Below, piece by piece: positions 1 through 11,829 of a stretch of 64,000 nt of DNA. The stretch is from Holacanthus passer (Eukaryota > Chordata > Actinopteri > Pomacanthidae), in contig JAFREQ010000091.1 in the NCBI GenBank assembly GCA_025331565.1, positions 2,280,501 to 2,344,500 on the forward strand. Reading direction: 5' to 3'. The position numbers and the translations under genes were made by a program. Every line of letters starts with the position of its first letter. The stretch's first letter is position 1. The notes below the pieces were generated by a model that saw only the letters and a list, made by a program, of their open reading frames with translations, was not told the DNA's origin and searched no databases.

Positions 1-174
1 AGGTTTGGAGAAATTATTTAAATCTCCATTATTTTGTTTTATTTGCCACCTTATTAAGGTGTTAATGGCAAACATGTGAGTGTGTGTGACCAACGTGAGC
101 ACGTATGAACAGTTGCTTATATACACATCCAACAGATATGGAGCAACATTATCAATCATCTGGAGTCATGTTTC
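1..174. other. Unassigned sequence at the left edge
   Basis: AT-rich sequence with no open frame, repeat signature or RNA-gene motif that I recognise. Confidence 0.5.
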
Positions 175-400
175 AGGTCATGTGATGAATTTGGTCTCCA
201 GCAACCACTGAGGGAAATATCTGGCTCTTTAGCCGCTAAAATGCTTCACTGTGTTCACCAGCTGGTCGTTAACTAAAAACCAAAACAAAGAGCTAAAAGA
301 CATTGAATATAGCTGAGGGATAATTCTCTGTGTGTTTGTCACAACAAGCGTCACTTTCACATTACAGGAAGTCAACTGATCCATTGCTAACAGCACATGA
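175..400 (+). repeat. Dispersed repeat, family A, copy 1
   Basis: The core GAGGGAAATATCTGGCTCTT at about 210-229, followed by a block reading TGTTCACCAGCTGGTCGTTA, recurs in the same order near 17.38 kb and 59.91 kb in this window. Copies 1 and 3 also share a downstream segment with GAGCT(A/G)AAAGAC and ATAATTCT(C)TGTGTG. Similar sequence is common in fish microsatellite clones. No protein or terminal repeat is visible, so its class (SINE, MITE or other) is undetermined. Borders are approximate. Confidence 0.7.
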
Positions 401-709
401 GTAAACTGAGGTTGGTCTTAAAGTGTAATGACCAGGGGGCCTCAGGACTCAACAGCACAACACAAACAGAGCACTGACTCCAAAATCCCAAACTTTATTT
501 GTTCAAAAGAGTTCAGTACACAGAAGATCAGAAGTACAGGACTAAATAATCGAACAAGGAGTAGGCAGAGGCAAAAAGCAAAGATCAGACAGCAGTCAAA
601 AACAGTAGAAAACTTACACAGAGGGAAAAAGGCTGGAACGCTCGACCCAAGGGACAAAGACAATCTGGCACAGAGGGAAGGGGAGACAAAGACTATATTA
701 CACTGTGTA
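401..709. other. Unassigned; overlapping short open frames on both strands
   Basis: A 94-codon plus-strand frame (428-712) and a 73-codon minus-strand frame (442-663) lie over each other. Both are lysine/glutamine- or leucine/cysteine-rich with no domain signature, and I regard neither as coding. Confidence 0.5.
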
Positions 710-861
710 TAATCTCGTGTATATTTGTTAAATTTGTATTTGTTTAGCTTGTTATATTTTGCATTTTTTACTATTTAACCGTCATATTGTCTTTGCTGCT
801 GTGCACTGCAAATTTCCCCACTGAGGGACGAATAAAGGTTTATCTTATCTTATCTTATCTT
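710..861 (+). repeat. LINE/SINE-type 3' tail ending in (TTATC)n
   Basis: The segment contains GCAAATTTCCCCACTGAGGG, then GGACGAATAAAGGTTTATC, and finishes in about four TTATC units (839-861). This is the familiar 3' end of a teleost non-LTR retroposon: a short conserved tail followed by a microsatellite-like terminus used for target-primed reverse transcription. A second copy lies in reverse orientation at 54.80-54.86 kb. No reverse transcriptase frame is attached, so this is a 5'-truncated insertion or the tail of a SINE that borrows the same end. Confidence 0.75.
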
Positions 862-1837
862 AAATACACACAGGGGAGGAACTAACAAGACATGGGTGCA
901 GCACATGTGGGCAGAGCAGGTGCACACACAGGTGGTGGGAGACACACCTAGACAGGAAGTGAAGTCTTAAGTGGTAGAATGAGACTTTTCAAAAAACGCT
1001 CTCGAGTTGCATTATGGAAAGTGATGAAATGAGATATTAAAAACCACAATTAGAAAAAACGGGACAGTCTATTACCCTCAGTGAACGCTTGGCTCACCTG
1101 GTAGCAGAGCTCTACCTGCAGCTGAGCCTTCTCACCACTTGAACAGACAGTTGGTTTTCAGTGGTTGGAATCCACCTGCAAAATGTCACTGAAACACAGA
1201 CAGAGCAAATAACTCTTCTCCGTGTTTGCTGTCACTGCGGCCTCATTATAACGACTGGGTGCCATTGACTCATTGAGGGCATTCTGCTTTTTACTGGCAC
1301 AAAACACTGCAGGTACACAGTCTACCAGGAGGCTGCGTGAGGTGTTGGATAGAAAGTCTCCACCAAATGGCAGATGTGTAGGTGGTGACTTGTCTTGTCT
1401 CTGTCTTGGAGAAACAATTTTGTCAGAGTTGGAGACTGATTTTTCTTTTCTTTTTTTTTTTTCTTCACCTGAGATTTTAAGGTCTTAAGTTTGGAAGTTG
1501 CTGTGCTCGCTGAGGAGAGCACGGGGGCCGCTCATGCAAAGAAAAATTCCTCTCCGTAACTGCAGATTTGTGTTTGCAGAGGTGGAGAGAATGGCAGAGA
1601 GAGACTGACACACAGCAGCGCAGACAGAGAGGGGGTGATTGGCGTGAAAGCCTCTTAAAGGATTCGGAAAGAATGAGATGCAGATGACAACTGAGAGATG
1701 GAAACTCTGCAGGCTGACAACAATACACAGAGGCACATGCAAACACACACACACACAAATCTCTTCTCTCTCACCTTCACGCTGACTTAAACTTCAGCAG
1801 CTAATGAAGATGGAAGCTTCTTCTTCAGCTCTGCTGA
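862..1837. other. Unassigned, with a T tract and a short (AC)n run
   Basis: Contains a T-rich run near 1449-1463 and a short (AC)n at 1741-1756. Two overlapping minus-strand frames at 1477-1758 (93 and 89 codons) are shadows of each other, serine/cysteine-rich, and show no domain. I see no gene. Confidence 0.5.
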
Positions 1838-1995
1838 TCAATATGAAGACGTGTGTGCGTGTGTGTGTAACCTCATTTAGGTTAGGGTGAGGCGTGAATT
1901 GGTTATGGTTATGGTCAGGGTTTTGGTTAAGCTGTCCAGAATGAGTGGAAGTCAATATAATGTCCTAGCGCAAACTTGTATGTGTGTGCAGCTCT
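1838..1995 (+). repeat. GTTAGG-rich dispersed repeat next to GT runs
   Basis: A degenerate series of GGTTAGGGT / GGTTATGGTTATGG words is followed by GAATGAGTGGAAGTCAAT and then GT-rich sequence. This arrangement (GTTAGG-like words, a block resembling GAATGGAAGTCAAT, then GT) is a widespread fish repeat. It looks telomere-like only because of the GGTTAG words; the array is too short and irregular to be a telomeric tract. Confidence 0.5.
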
Positions 1996-4900
1996 GTGTT
2001 TGTGTGTATGTGCATCTTTTTAAGCTCAATAGATCTATGAGAGAATGTTTTCTCCACATTATCGTACCAGCTTCTCTGCTCCAGTAGCTACAGCAGCTAC
2101 TCATTCTCCACACAGAGGAGACAGACTTTGGAGGTTGTTTGTGTGGATTTGTGTGTGAAGGATGTTTTTTTCCTGAGTCTTTAATAGCACTGTGTTCATT
2201 TCCCTGTTCTCTGCCTGAGAATGGGATAAACTGTACATTTGTCCTCATGTGTCCCCACGGCCTCCTTCACTTCATGGACTGACTGTTCCATATACACCGG
2301 GTTTCACTGTAGAGCTGATCTCACATTAAGTTTCCCTCCTGTGTCTGTGTTTCTTCACTCTCACTCAGATGTCCAGTAGATCATGACAGAGGGAATATTG
2401 CTGCTGTCTCCAGCCCAGACAGCAAACTGTAACTGTTCTCTGAGGCCTTTAGCTCACGCCCAAGCCGCTCTCTTCAGTGTGATTACAGTCATTCCCTTGT
2501 CTCACACTTACATTTTCTTTTTTAATGTGAGGTTGGGCTGCAGATAATTACTTTGATTTTGAAAAATGAGCTACTGACCTTAACTAAAATAAAATACAAG
2601 ATGAGTTTACTGATGTACCTTTTCATCTGCAACCAAATCTTGATTTATAAGATAAGAAAAATCAACCTTTAATTGGACAAACAAGTGTTTCAAAGATCTT
2701 CAGGTGAAAAGGTGTAATAAGAGCAAGACATGGGAGAATTTCCTCAACTCAACACAGGATGAGGGGAACCTTCAAAAACAAACCATTTTTTTTGTTTTAG
2801 GATTTAGATTTAGATTCAAATTCATGGTACATCACTTGTCATTGATGTTATTTACTTTGCACTCATCACGAAGGTGGACAACATGATCGCTGTCTGATAA
2901 GTGAGAGTTGTATGAATTGTATCACAAACCATGGCAGTGTTTAAGTGTCTAATAAACTTTCAAACACATAGATTCAGTTAGCCAAACTGGACCTGGATCA
3001 TATTTCATCATCTCGCCAGTACCTGTAGGAACGAGCCTCCATTGATGCACAGGTCTAATTTAAATTCTGCACCCTTTTGCTAGTCCGCCAGACCCAGAAG
3101 AGCCAGGCACCGTTATCAGTGACACCCCCCTCTTTCTGCCAGGAGACCGAAATCTTCCTGTGAAAGAATTCAATTCTACTATCACTTCCTATCTCCCCTG
3201 TCTGCATCTGCACCCACGCATAAACCTCCTCCTCTTAAGACCAGGTTTCGCTTCTCCCCCATATTATCATAAGTGTGCTGAGGCCTAAGTAGTGAGAAAC
3301 AAGGCTGTTGACTTCTAACAAAAGTTTTTAGCAGTCCTAAAGGAGCACAACAATGGGCCATTTTAGTCCTGGAACAGAGAGATTTAGCCATTTAAAAGTG
3401 AGGATAGAAGTAGTGTGAACAATACACTATTCATCACACTGAATGTGTTGTATTGATTGCTAAATCAATGAGGAACTCACAAGGATTGATGAAGCACTGA
3501 GTAAATGATAAAGTACATTTCCTCTTGACATTTTTAGTACCAAAGCTGCTTTATGCAGCTGAATCCTGTATCGTAACGATTTTGCATGTTCACTAAATGT
3601 ACAAAATATGAGGGACACTAGTCTTGACTAACTTTGAACTTTTCTTCATCTACATCCCCTGAAATACATTTAACAAGAGAAATCATTCATGAGATAATAG
3701 ATTTTACTTTGATTAATCTTGGATGGAAAGAGCTAGGGTGTAACAAAACTATGTTTTGGTATCTATCTTAGTTTCTGTCAAAAAATATTTGGATTTGGAT
3801 TTGAAGCGGCTGAGGCTGGATTTTTTTTTCCATTTCTGCTCGGCATATGTATATTTTTGCACAAAGTTGAATAAAAAAAATAAATATATAGAATCAATAA
3901 ACTGAGTCTAAATAATAGACCTACCTGCAACTGTTAATGGCCCATATGGAAATATTGATTTCCATGATACTAGTCTCAATTGAATTGGGCCATATTGCAT
4001 GAATTTTGAGGAGGGTATGATAAAAAAAATAAATTAAACAACGAGAAAGGTATTGACAAAATACAGGGCATAGGTTCATTGGGTCATACTGTATATGAGA
4101 TGTATAGGAGGAGGTCCACATAAAAATAAAGTTTTATGTCTTATAGTATTTTGTAGTGTGTATGAAAAACTACTGACAAAGACTACTGACAAAAATCTGC
4201 GAATCTCTTGACACATTGGCATGCATTGAAAGACTGCCCTGATCTTCAGCTCCGCAGTTTCCTGTCTGCTATCAAGTCACGCCTGGTGCCGGACTTCAAT
4301 GGCAGATCATGAGGTAAAAAAACACCTGTGGAACATCAGTCAGCTTTATCCCACACTCAGACGTCAAAATTATCTGCTTTAAAAGTCATTTGTGTTTGAT
4401 ATGTTTTTCTCCCCCAAAAAATCATATACCTCCAGATTCTTAGAAATACATCCACTACTCCTATACCTCATTAAAAAAAATCCAGAGTTTATGACAGTGC
4501 ATGGAGGTTTTGCTTCAAAAGTCTCGTACTTCACTGAAAAGTCCATTGTCAATATATGTGGCCTAAAGTTTCCACATCCCACTTGTGCTCTCACAAATCA
4601 TGCTTGTAGTGCACATCTTAAACTCACATTTAAGTTAAGCACAGAAACATCATCTCTCTTCAGCAGATGAAAGTGAAAACAGCCTCAAACTCTCCTCATA
4701 GTTCATTGTGCACAGTGAAGCTCAAACATCCTGGTGATGTAATAATAAGCAAAACACATTTTTGAATGGACAAGGTTTTTAAAATCTGATGGTTAATATT
4801 ATTATTCCAAATTTCTAAACAGATTTATGGATCTATAATGGACAAGGCTTTACATCCTGTGTTTCACTGTGTTGACTGAGTTATGGCTCTGAGAAGATGT

Positions 4901-5803
4901 TTGTTCTGTTCATATCTGAATACTGCATTTGTATTCACTTACATCTCTAGAACAGCCCGCGATATTTTCTTCCTTCTGTGTTTGTACAGTGCAGGATAAT
5001 GGGGCTGAAAGGGATAGAAGAGGACTGGCTTTGGCACATGTATAAGCCATCATGTTGTTTGCATTTCATTAGCAGCTGTAGCAATCTAATAAGATTATGA
5101 TGCTAAATTTGACTGATTCAGTGGATTATATGACTGATTCCAAACACAGTCATAAAACACAAATTGGACCTACAGGGTTTCTGCAGCGTACGGACGAAAT
5201 GCTTAAAGCTTAGACAGAAATGAGTGTAGGATGAAGGGAGGGATAAAAGTAAGGGGGAGAATGGACCAGATTTTTGCTATCAGCCCACAGCTAGAAAGTC
5301 TTCTTCATGTGGGCTATTTTTACCTTCCCCCTTAATCCTTCGCTCTTTGATGAGGGAAGGATGGATTCAAGATTTTTTTTTAAATCTTTTTTTAGAGGTG
5401 ACAGAGGAAGGAAAACCACTTGTTAGGAAAGTCCGACCTCGTTACCTAAGATGTTAGTCATATGCAGACAAACGCACACATACATCTGCATGGACTCACA
5501 AAAGTGCATATGCACAAACACATTAAGAAACTGCATTAATGCAAACACACACTCCTACAGTCTATTTTGTGTGCAAGCGCGTCAATACATGCATATCATT
5601 GTATTTATGCGTGGGTATGTCTCCCTGTTTTAGTATCAAAGTGTCACGACTTTATATTTATATATGCACATACACTTTAATGTGCGTGGATGTCTTTGAT
5701 CAACGCGAGCAGAGTTAGCACTAAGCTTGCTCTTGTCTGTCACAGAGGCTAATCATGGGCTTAATAGAGCAAGTGGGGATATGTTTGATTTTATATATAG
5801 AAA
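1996..5803. other. 3.8 kb without a recognisable gene or element
   Basis: Open frames here reach at most 92 codons (4392-4670, plus strand) and carry no motif I know. A 14-bp near-tandem duplication of ACTACTGACAAA lies near 4165-4195. 2795-2880 begins with GATTTAGATTTAGATTC words that may be a worn LINE tail, but the match is too weak to call. Confidence 0.5.
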
Positions 5804-5827
5804 GACACACACACACACACACACACA
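5804..5827. repeat. (AC)n microsatellite
   Basis: An uninterrupted AC run of about 24 bp, followed 14 bp later by a second shorter AC run. Confidence 0.95.
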
Positions 5828-7110
5828 TTTACCATTCTCACACACACACAAACCCCACCAGCCACATATTACATTATGGATTACAAGTTCCCTTGCTTTA
5901 GATAGACTGAGGCACAAGCAAAATAATAGACTCGCTTCTTTAATCTACATAGTGCAAATCGTAATCTGATTCCTGGGAGCTTAGAGATGTAATTGACCAA
6001 CAGTGACAGTGGGGGGGGGGGGGTTGCTGCTTTACTTCGTGTGAAAACTTGCAGAATATAAATTTGCAGATTTTGATGTCACAGGCTGAGTCAAACACTG
6101 AATGTGTGAGGGCGGCAGCAGGGTCGGACTGCAATCCAGCAGACTTAGAGAACTAAAAGCAATAACATAAAAGGATTTGTGCATGCTCAGATCTATGCCA
6201 GTGAGTCTACAGTTATGTGCCCTGATTAAAGTCATCGGAGCTGAGCTGATAGAGCTCTGGTAGACAGAGCTCCCTGCATGTTATTTCAACTGGTCTACCG
6301 TTAGTCAATGACAGAATATCTTGATTGCACACCTACAATGAGAATATTCACCAAGCTAAAGTGATGTTCTGGAAGAGTCTAGTTAGCCATGCTAATGAAG
6401 GGGTGATGAATAACACAGACAACTACTGGATGGACCAAATGTGGTAGAAATATTTATGTTCTCAAGATGAATAGTATCAGCTCACTGTGTTCCCCTGGCT
6501 TTTTATCTAAGGCCGCTTCAGTTCCCTGCAGGATACCCCTCCAGTCTACAGTATTTTCCTCTGACTTACACGTGTAGCTGTCAAGTGTCTCTCAAGTCTG
6601 TTTTCATAAACTTGTACCTTGTAACTCCTGTAACTACAGTGAGTACACAGGTGGCCTACACGTCCATTACTGTTGTAACTACTTTACATCTCTATGTGGA
6701 ACTTACATTGCATGTGTGTGCATATATTTATATATAATATCAGTCTAGAAAATGTCACGTACCTGGATTGCACTCCAGTACCACTGCTGTTAAATCATTG
6801 CAGCTAACAGATTGCAAGCTGAACTAGGTGTGTATTTGCTGTCTTGAACACACCCCTGTATCCCTGCACTCGCAACTGACTGAGAGCTCAGCTGAACCAA
6901 CAAATGAATGAATCATTTCAGGAAGTGATTCAGTTCAGCTTGTTGACCCAAAAGATTTGTCCTTTTGAACGAAACTGGGTGACTGACACAACACTACTGG
7001 ATCTATGGCTTTGTCTCCTGTGACGCAGTGTGAACACTGTCCAAATAATGTGGAGTCCTCTAAAGCTGATTTTCTCATCAATCTCAGTGCTCTCTGAATG
7101 CTAGCCAACT
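5828..7110. other. Unassigned, with a G13 homopolymer
   Basis: The notable item is a run of 13 G at 6011-6023. Around 6240-6270 the words GAGCTGATAGAGCTCTGG faintly resemble a tRNA A box, but no B box follows, so no SINE is called. Confidence 0.5.
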
Positions 7111-7250
7111 ATTCAATTCAGTTCAATTCAATTTTATTTGTAAAGCACTAAATCACAACAGAAGTAATCTCAAGGAACTTTTCATACAGAGCAGGTCTAG
7201 ACCAAACTCTTTATAACATTATTTATAGAGACTTGGATTAGTTACCTTGC
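7111..7250 (-). mobile_element. 3' end of an L2/Rex1-like LINE
   Basis: Read on the minus strand, the sequence ends in ATTGAA-type repeats (7111-7137). On the plus strand it carries ACAGAGCAGGTCTAGACCA and CTCTTTATAACATTATTTAT, and the same words occur in the same order at 18.6-18.7 kb, where they are joined to a reverse transcriptase remnant. It is therefore a short 5'-truncated copy of that family. No coding part is present. Confidence 0.8.
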
Positions 7251-8056
7251 AGACACTTTGTACACCACATTCAGCGCTCTGTATGAATGACTGAATGTAA
7301 AGTCAGTGATTACACGGGGGTGGTCGCCTATTCAGTAATGAGACACAGTGGAATAATGCTGGTTACCTGGATGTAATTACAGTCCTACATGTGTCTAGTT
7401 CACCGTCACTCTGTATCACAAAGTGAAAGAATGTAAAGAATATAAAGTACAATGCAGCCTGATCTAATGCAGCACATGCATCTAGAGTTGTTGAGGTGAT
7501 ATCAGTGGGTGAGATCGGACACTCAACTATGAATGAAAACCGAAGCCACAGGTATCTATAGCGGGCTCCTGATAACCCCTTGACCTCGACTATAAATCCA
7601 GTTTAACACCAGGCTGAAAAGCAGTGTTTCCTCTCTGCTTGAAAGTTGTATGTCTGTTACAGTTATAACCACACCCAACAGTGCCGCCATGTCTCCTGAC
7701 ACACACAGTACTGAAGCAAGCATGGTTCATCTGCTATAGTTAACAAATGAGTTGAATTTAAGACACAGGTGAAAAGAGATCATCAAGAATAACAGAACTA
7801 TATATGAGAGCTATATTTGTAGTAAGAGAAAGAGGAAAGACAACAGAAGAGAGGAAAGGGGGAAGCAGTGCAGATGACTTTCAGGCACCATAATAAGATG
7901 TGTGGGTTGAGGATTAGAGTGTAATTTTAGGGACGCAGCGCCCTCAGAGTAGTCAGTTACCTTGGCCTTTTCTGTGTGTGTGGGTGGCGGGGTTTATTAG
8001 AATTCAAATGGGGAACAAAATAACTATTGCCTTCTTTCTGTTTTATTCTGGCTTTG

Positions 8057-8060
<4 letters not shown>
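7251..8060. other. Unassigned
   Basis: No open frame over 60 codons outside the microsatellite edge and no repeat signature that I recognise. Confidence 0.5.

Positions 8061-8092
<32 letters not shown>
8061..8092. repeat. (CT)16 microsatellite
   Basis: Perfect CT dinucleotide run of 32 bp. The 86-codon plus-strand frame over it (7978-8238) encodes a Leu-Ser run only because of the repeat. Confidence 0.95.
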
Positions 8093-8096
<4 letters not shown>

Positions 8097-8484
8097 ACAC
8101 TTAAAATGTAAAACCTTTTCCAAGAAGACTCAGAGCAACCATGGTTCTAATTTAAATTTTGATGAACAACTTAAAAAAGTTTGTTCAGTCCTGTCTCTGT
8201 TGTTTCAGTTAAATATTTCTTTCTTTTTAGTTTATTAGGGGGAAAAAATACACCACATCCATTATATTTGGGTTTAATTAACTTAAGTAACGGATGTTGG
8301 CTGATGTATTATTAAGGTCTTAAACTGAATTCATCAGCACTTTCAGAAAAAAAACTTTCCTAATCGTGTTTATGACGTCTTCCATTTATGAGTCAGAATC
8401 TAGTCATTTACAGTTTGTATTTTGACACAACATTAACCAAGCATTACAAATTAAAGTAACATGTAATTCAGTTCACTTATTTGC

Positions 8485-8735
8485 ATTCTTCCAAGAGCTG
8501 GATGAGAGGACGGATACCACTCCCAGGTCTGTACAGCAAATAAGAAACTGTTACCAGGAGCTTGTTAGTTTGGCAACACCAGGAAAAACACTAGGAAATA
8601 GATAACCTGGCTCAGTCTGAAGGCAAGAAAATCTGCCTGCCAGCACCACTAAAGCTCTTTATTAACACATCATATCTCATTTACTTAATTCATGCAAAAA
8701 CGGTGCTTTAAATTCGTATCCAGGAACAGTTCAAA
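8485..8735 (+). repeat. Dispersed repeat, family B, single arm
   Basis: Ordered words GATGAGAGGACGGATACCAC, CTGGCTCAGTCTGAAGGCA and GCCAGCACCACTAAAGCTC match a common teleost repeat, and related sequence occurs at 25.3-25.9 kb and 51.4-51.8 kb. At those two sites the sequence appears in both orientations. Here I see only the plus-oriented arm, so this is a partial or solo copy. No protein is encoded. Confidence 0.65.
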
Positions 8736-10699
8736 ACTGTTTCCAAAGCTGTCTTTCACTGATGTTTTTATCTAAAGATATCTAAAGTAAGCCTATTTAG
8801 GTAGAGCTACAGGATTTGTGGTTTCAGGTTTCAGGTCAGAGCTGAGGCAAAAATCTATGTGCTACCATTTGTTCATGTACCGATGGGCTGAATCTCTATC
8901 AAACCTCATCCTTCATGTGTCTAGTAGATCTTTTCATGGTCCAAAAATGTTTTTCTTTCCCTCTGTGCATGTGGCAGTAGACATAATGCTCACTGGCCTG
9001 GGAGGCAGGTTAATGTGGTGAAAGGCATTTTCCACGCATAAACTGATATTACTCACTCGGTATAAATGAGTTGAGTTTGATCAAGTTAAGTGGCAAAGAG
9101 AAGAGTAACAGCACAGAGGAAATGTGAACAACATTGTCCTTACAGATGAAATCCTCTCACACAGCATTGATGGCTTTAGCTATCGACTCTTTCATATAAT
9201 AAAACATGTGGTTGTTATTAACACACACACATACTTCTCTCTAAAAGCATGATTTATATTCTATCATTTTGTGCTGAATCAAGCTGTGATGTGGGAATAG
9301 CACACAATAACACACACTGCAAAATAAATTACACCTGTTCATTGGTTGGTTGGTATTACTAATGCAAGATGTAGGAGGAAACATGCTTTTTCTTGATTAA
9401 TGTTTTTGCCTGAACCACTGTTGACATCTCTTTCTGCCTAAATGTATGAGCAGCCATTGTGCTTGTACACATGGGCAAGATTTCATGTAACTGAGGTGTG
9501 GAACAAAGAACAGTGTGATTTCATAGCTCTGATGAAAAGATCCAATCTCTCTCTGATTTTTAGTCATTACCCACACAGAGATGTGTACATCTGGCTCCAG
9601 GCTCTTAGGTTACAGAATGGAGAGATACTGTATGAGGTGGCCTAACAGGAACATTGTCAGGCCACCCAGCTCCACTATTTTTTTTATTTATTCAGACAGG
9701 GAGGCTGAGAGAAGGAATGGCAGATGTATGAAAGTGTGGTGGGAGTTGATCCTTGGCCACCGGGGGTACAAGAGGCTCAAAAGGAGGGAACTTACACAGT
9801 CGACTTTTGACTATACTCACCCTGCAGCTCAGACTGTCCCAATTTAGAATTTTTCCAGCTACAGTATGTGAGTAAATTCAGATCCGAACTGCCAGACCAA
9901 AATCACTGGGGTATCACTGTAGCTCTACATCTATTTAACTTTCAAAAACATGCATTGAATCAATTAAGCAGCTATTGGAGTAAGAAAAATAAGGACTCTA
10001 ACCAATGAGGTGGCCACAGCTTGCATAGGTCCATGAAACATTATTGGAATTATGTAATTAAAACTCAGTGTCTCATGTCATGGAAATGAGACCATTCATG
10101 AACTAACACAAATGTAGATGAAGCAAGCAAGACAAAAGTTGGATCATCTCCACTGGTTCTCGCTCACGCTGCTCCCTCAACCATGCAGATGAATGCTCCT
10201 TCAGTCATTCAGCAGCTGCACTGATCAGGGATCAGATAGACGCTACAACAGCTCAGTTCTCTTTCTGTATAATTGTGTGTATGAAAAGCCATTTTTTGCT
10301 TTGAATAGTTGATGAGGAGGACGGCAGTTAATTTCAATGTGACAGCTGCCATTATCACTGGGGACAGACCACACAGACCAGTAGCAGTAGCTGTACATCA
10401 AGATTTAACATCTTGCAGTGGACTATGCATCAGCCATTTTCCTGTACCTGTCTATTCTGGTGGTGTTGTCGTGACATGAATAAGTCCCTTATACAATATA
10501 AGTTTCAAAATACATTTGATGTAGTTCTGTGTCTTGCTTTTTTTACCGTGCTACATTGTACAAGGGCTAAACTGCTGCAGAAATGGAAAAAAATATAGTG
10601 CAGAGATGCTTTAAAAGCAGAGAAACTTTTAGTCTTGACACGTGTTCTTCAAAAATTTCCGCAGTCAGAAGCAGGTTATTATGAAACATCACAAAAATG
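8736..10699. other. Unassigned; contains an 8-bp hairpin
   Basis: An inverted repeat GGTGGCCT (9636-9643) / AGGCCACC (9659-9666) encloses 15 nt. Open frames of up to 88 codons (9581-9847, plus strand) show no motif. No repeat family recognised. Confidence 0.5.
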
Positions 10700-11600
10700 T
10701 GGAATTAAATTGCTATGTGCAACCACTGTAAATCAGAGGACAGAAAAAAGACAGATAAGCATGCCACTAATTGAGATGTAATAGATTTGCCCTGCTTGCC
10801 TTAATTAAATTCCAGTGTCAATCACCAGTGGACGCGCCGCAAAGGAGGTGATAAATCAAAACACATCAGTACAAAAAAATACCACAGTGTTAATTTAAGC
10901 AGACTGAGTGCTTCATCCAAAAATGGGGAAAAGTAGATTTTGATGTTTTGATGTCGCCTGAGTATAAGTGCTCAGTAATGAAGTCTTTTCTTTTAGCTCT
11001 TTCCTTGCCACCTCAAGTGACCACAAAAACCCAGTTGTGTGCGTGAGATTACTGTTGTCCATTTACCCTCAATCACAACATACATGCTTGCGTAAGGGGA
11101 GAATCTATGACTGGTTATCAATAACTTCAGTTTGATTCAATAATATCCACTACAGCACCAAAGGTAAAATCAACCATCTTACTTCTGACCTCTTTGATTT
11201 GTGGCAAGTCATCACCAAGAATTCATCTGTGTGGAGGTTGATATGTACCAAAATGTGCAGGGAAGCAATTGACTCAAACAGTTCCACACAGCGGCCCACG
11301 TCTTGGCCCAGATTGTGGGAGCAGCTACACCGGAACATTTGGTTATATCCCACTGCATTGTCCATTCTCTCCAGAGGCTAATTATGCATGATTAGTGCAC
11401 AATTAGCTACTTCCAAAATCGACTGGAGCTTAACATGAGAGAACAAGATTGGCAACTGTTCTTCCTACTTAAAACTATTGGGAATCAATGTGCTAAAGTG
11501 GCTTTTTATGTGCCTGACAGCTTACTTTGCCGAAAGCCTTTAAGGGCCTCAGTTTAGAGAGCATGCAAACAGTGGCATTATGAATGAATATGCCATAGAT
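10700..11600. other. Repeat-poor block, candidate conserved non-coding sequence
   Basis: This block lacks microsatellites and recognisable transposon sequence. It contains several TAAT-type words (a TTAATTAAATT stretch near 10.80 kb, and the palindrome at 11378-11395). The 60-codon plus-strand and 71-codon minus-strand frames at 11.15-11.38 kb overlap each other and have no domain. Conservation cannot be judged from one genome, so this is inferred from composition only. Confidence 0.25.
11378..11395. promoter_or_regulatory. Near-perfect palindrome of two homeodomain half-sites
   Basis: CTAATTATGCATGATTAG is palindromic except for one symmetric pair: CTAAT and ATTAG flank an ATGCAT centre. 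TAAT/ATTA is the core bound by many homeodomain proteins, and paired inverted sites are typical of dimeric binding. Function is inference. Confidence 0.3.
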
Positions 11601-11754
11601 CAGTTTTTAACACTTAAAAGCCAGTAAGATCTAGGTGCCAGCCTCGAAATCTATTGAGGCTGAAGCAGGCACTTAGACCACTTAGAACCATACTTAGCAC
11701 TTATGTTTCCAGGCTACATTGAAGCCAGATATTCCAAGTACCTGGAGATAAAGA

Positions 11755-11828
11755 TAGCAGTGGTGGGATTCAAACCCACGCCTCCTGAGAGGCTGGAGCC
11801 TTAATCCAATCACTCAGTCACAATATCC
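11755..11828 (-). pseudogene. tRNA-Leu(AAG)-like pseudogene or tRNA-derived SINE head
   Basis: On the minus strand the anticodon-arm region reads GGATTAAGGCTCCAG, matching the eukaryotic tRNA-Leu(AAG) stem-loop. It is followed by a variable arm (CCTCTCAGGAGG) and a near-canonical T arm with B box (GTGGGTTTGAATCCCAC), then CACTGCTA as the 3' acceptor strand. The D-arm side is damaged: the GACTGAGTGATT that should hold the A box runs straight into the anticodon stem, about 8-9 nt shorter than a normal Leu tRNA. The 5' acceptor strand does not pair with the 3' strand. It cannot fold as a normal tRNA. It may be a retro-copied tRNA or the head of an old SINE; no body or tail of a known SINE follows. 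Confidence 0.75.
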
Positions 11829-11829
11829 C

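Noticed and set aside
1838..1950. Interstitial telomeric repeat
   Set aside because: GGTTAGGGT words are irregular and few; a better fit is a known GTTAGG-rich dispersed repeat.
6238..6300. tRNA-derived SINE
   Set aside because: An A-box-like word is present but there is no B box at the required distance.
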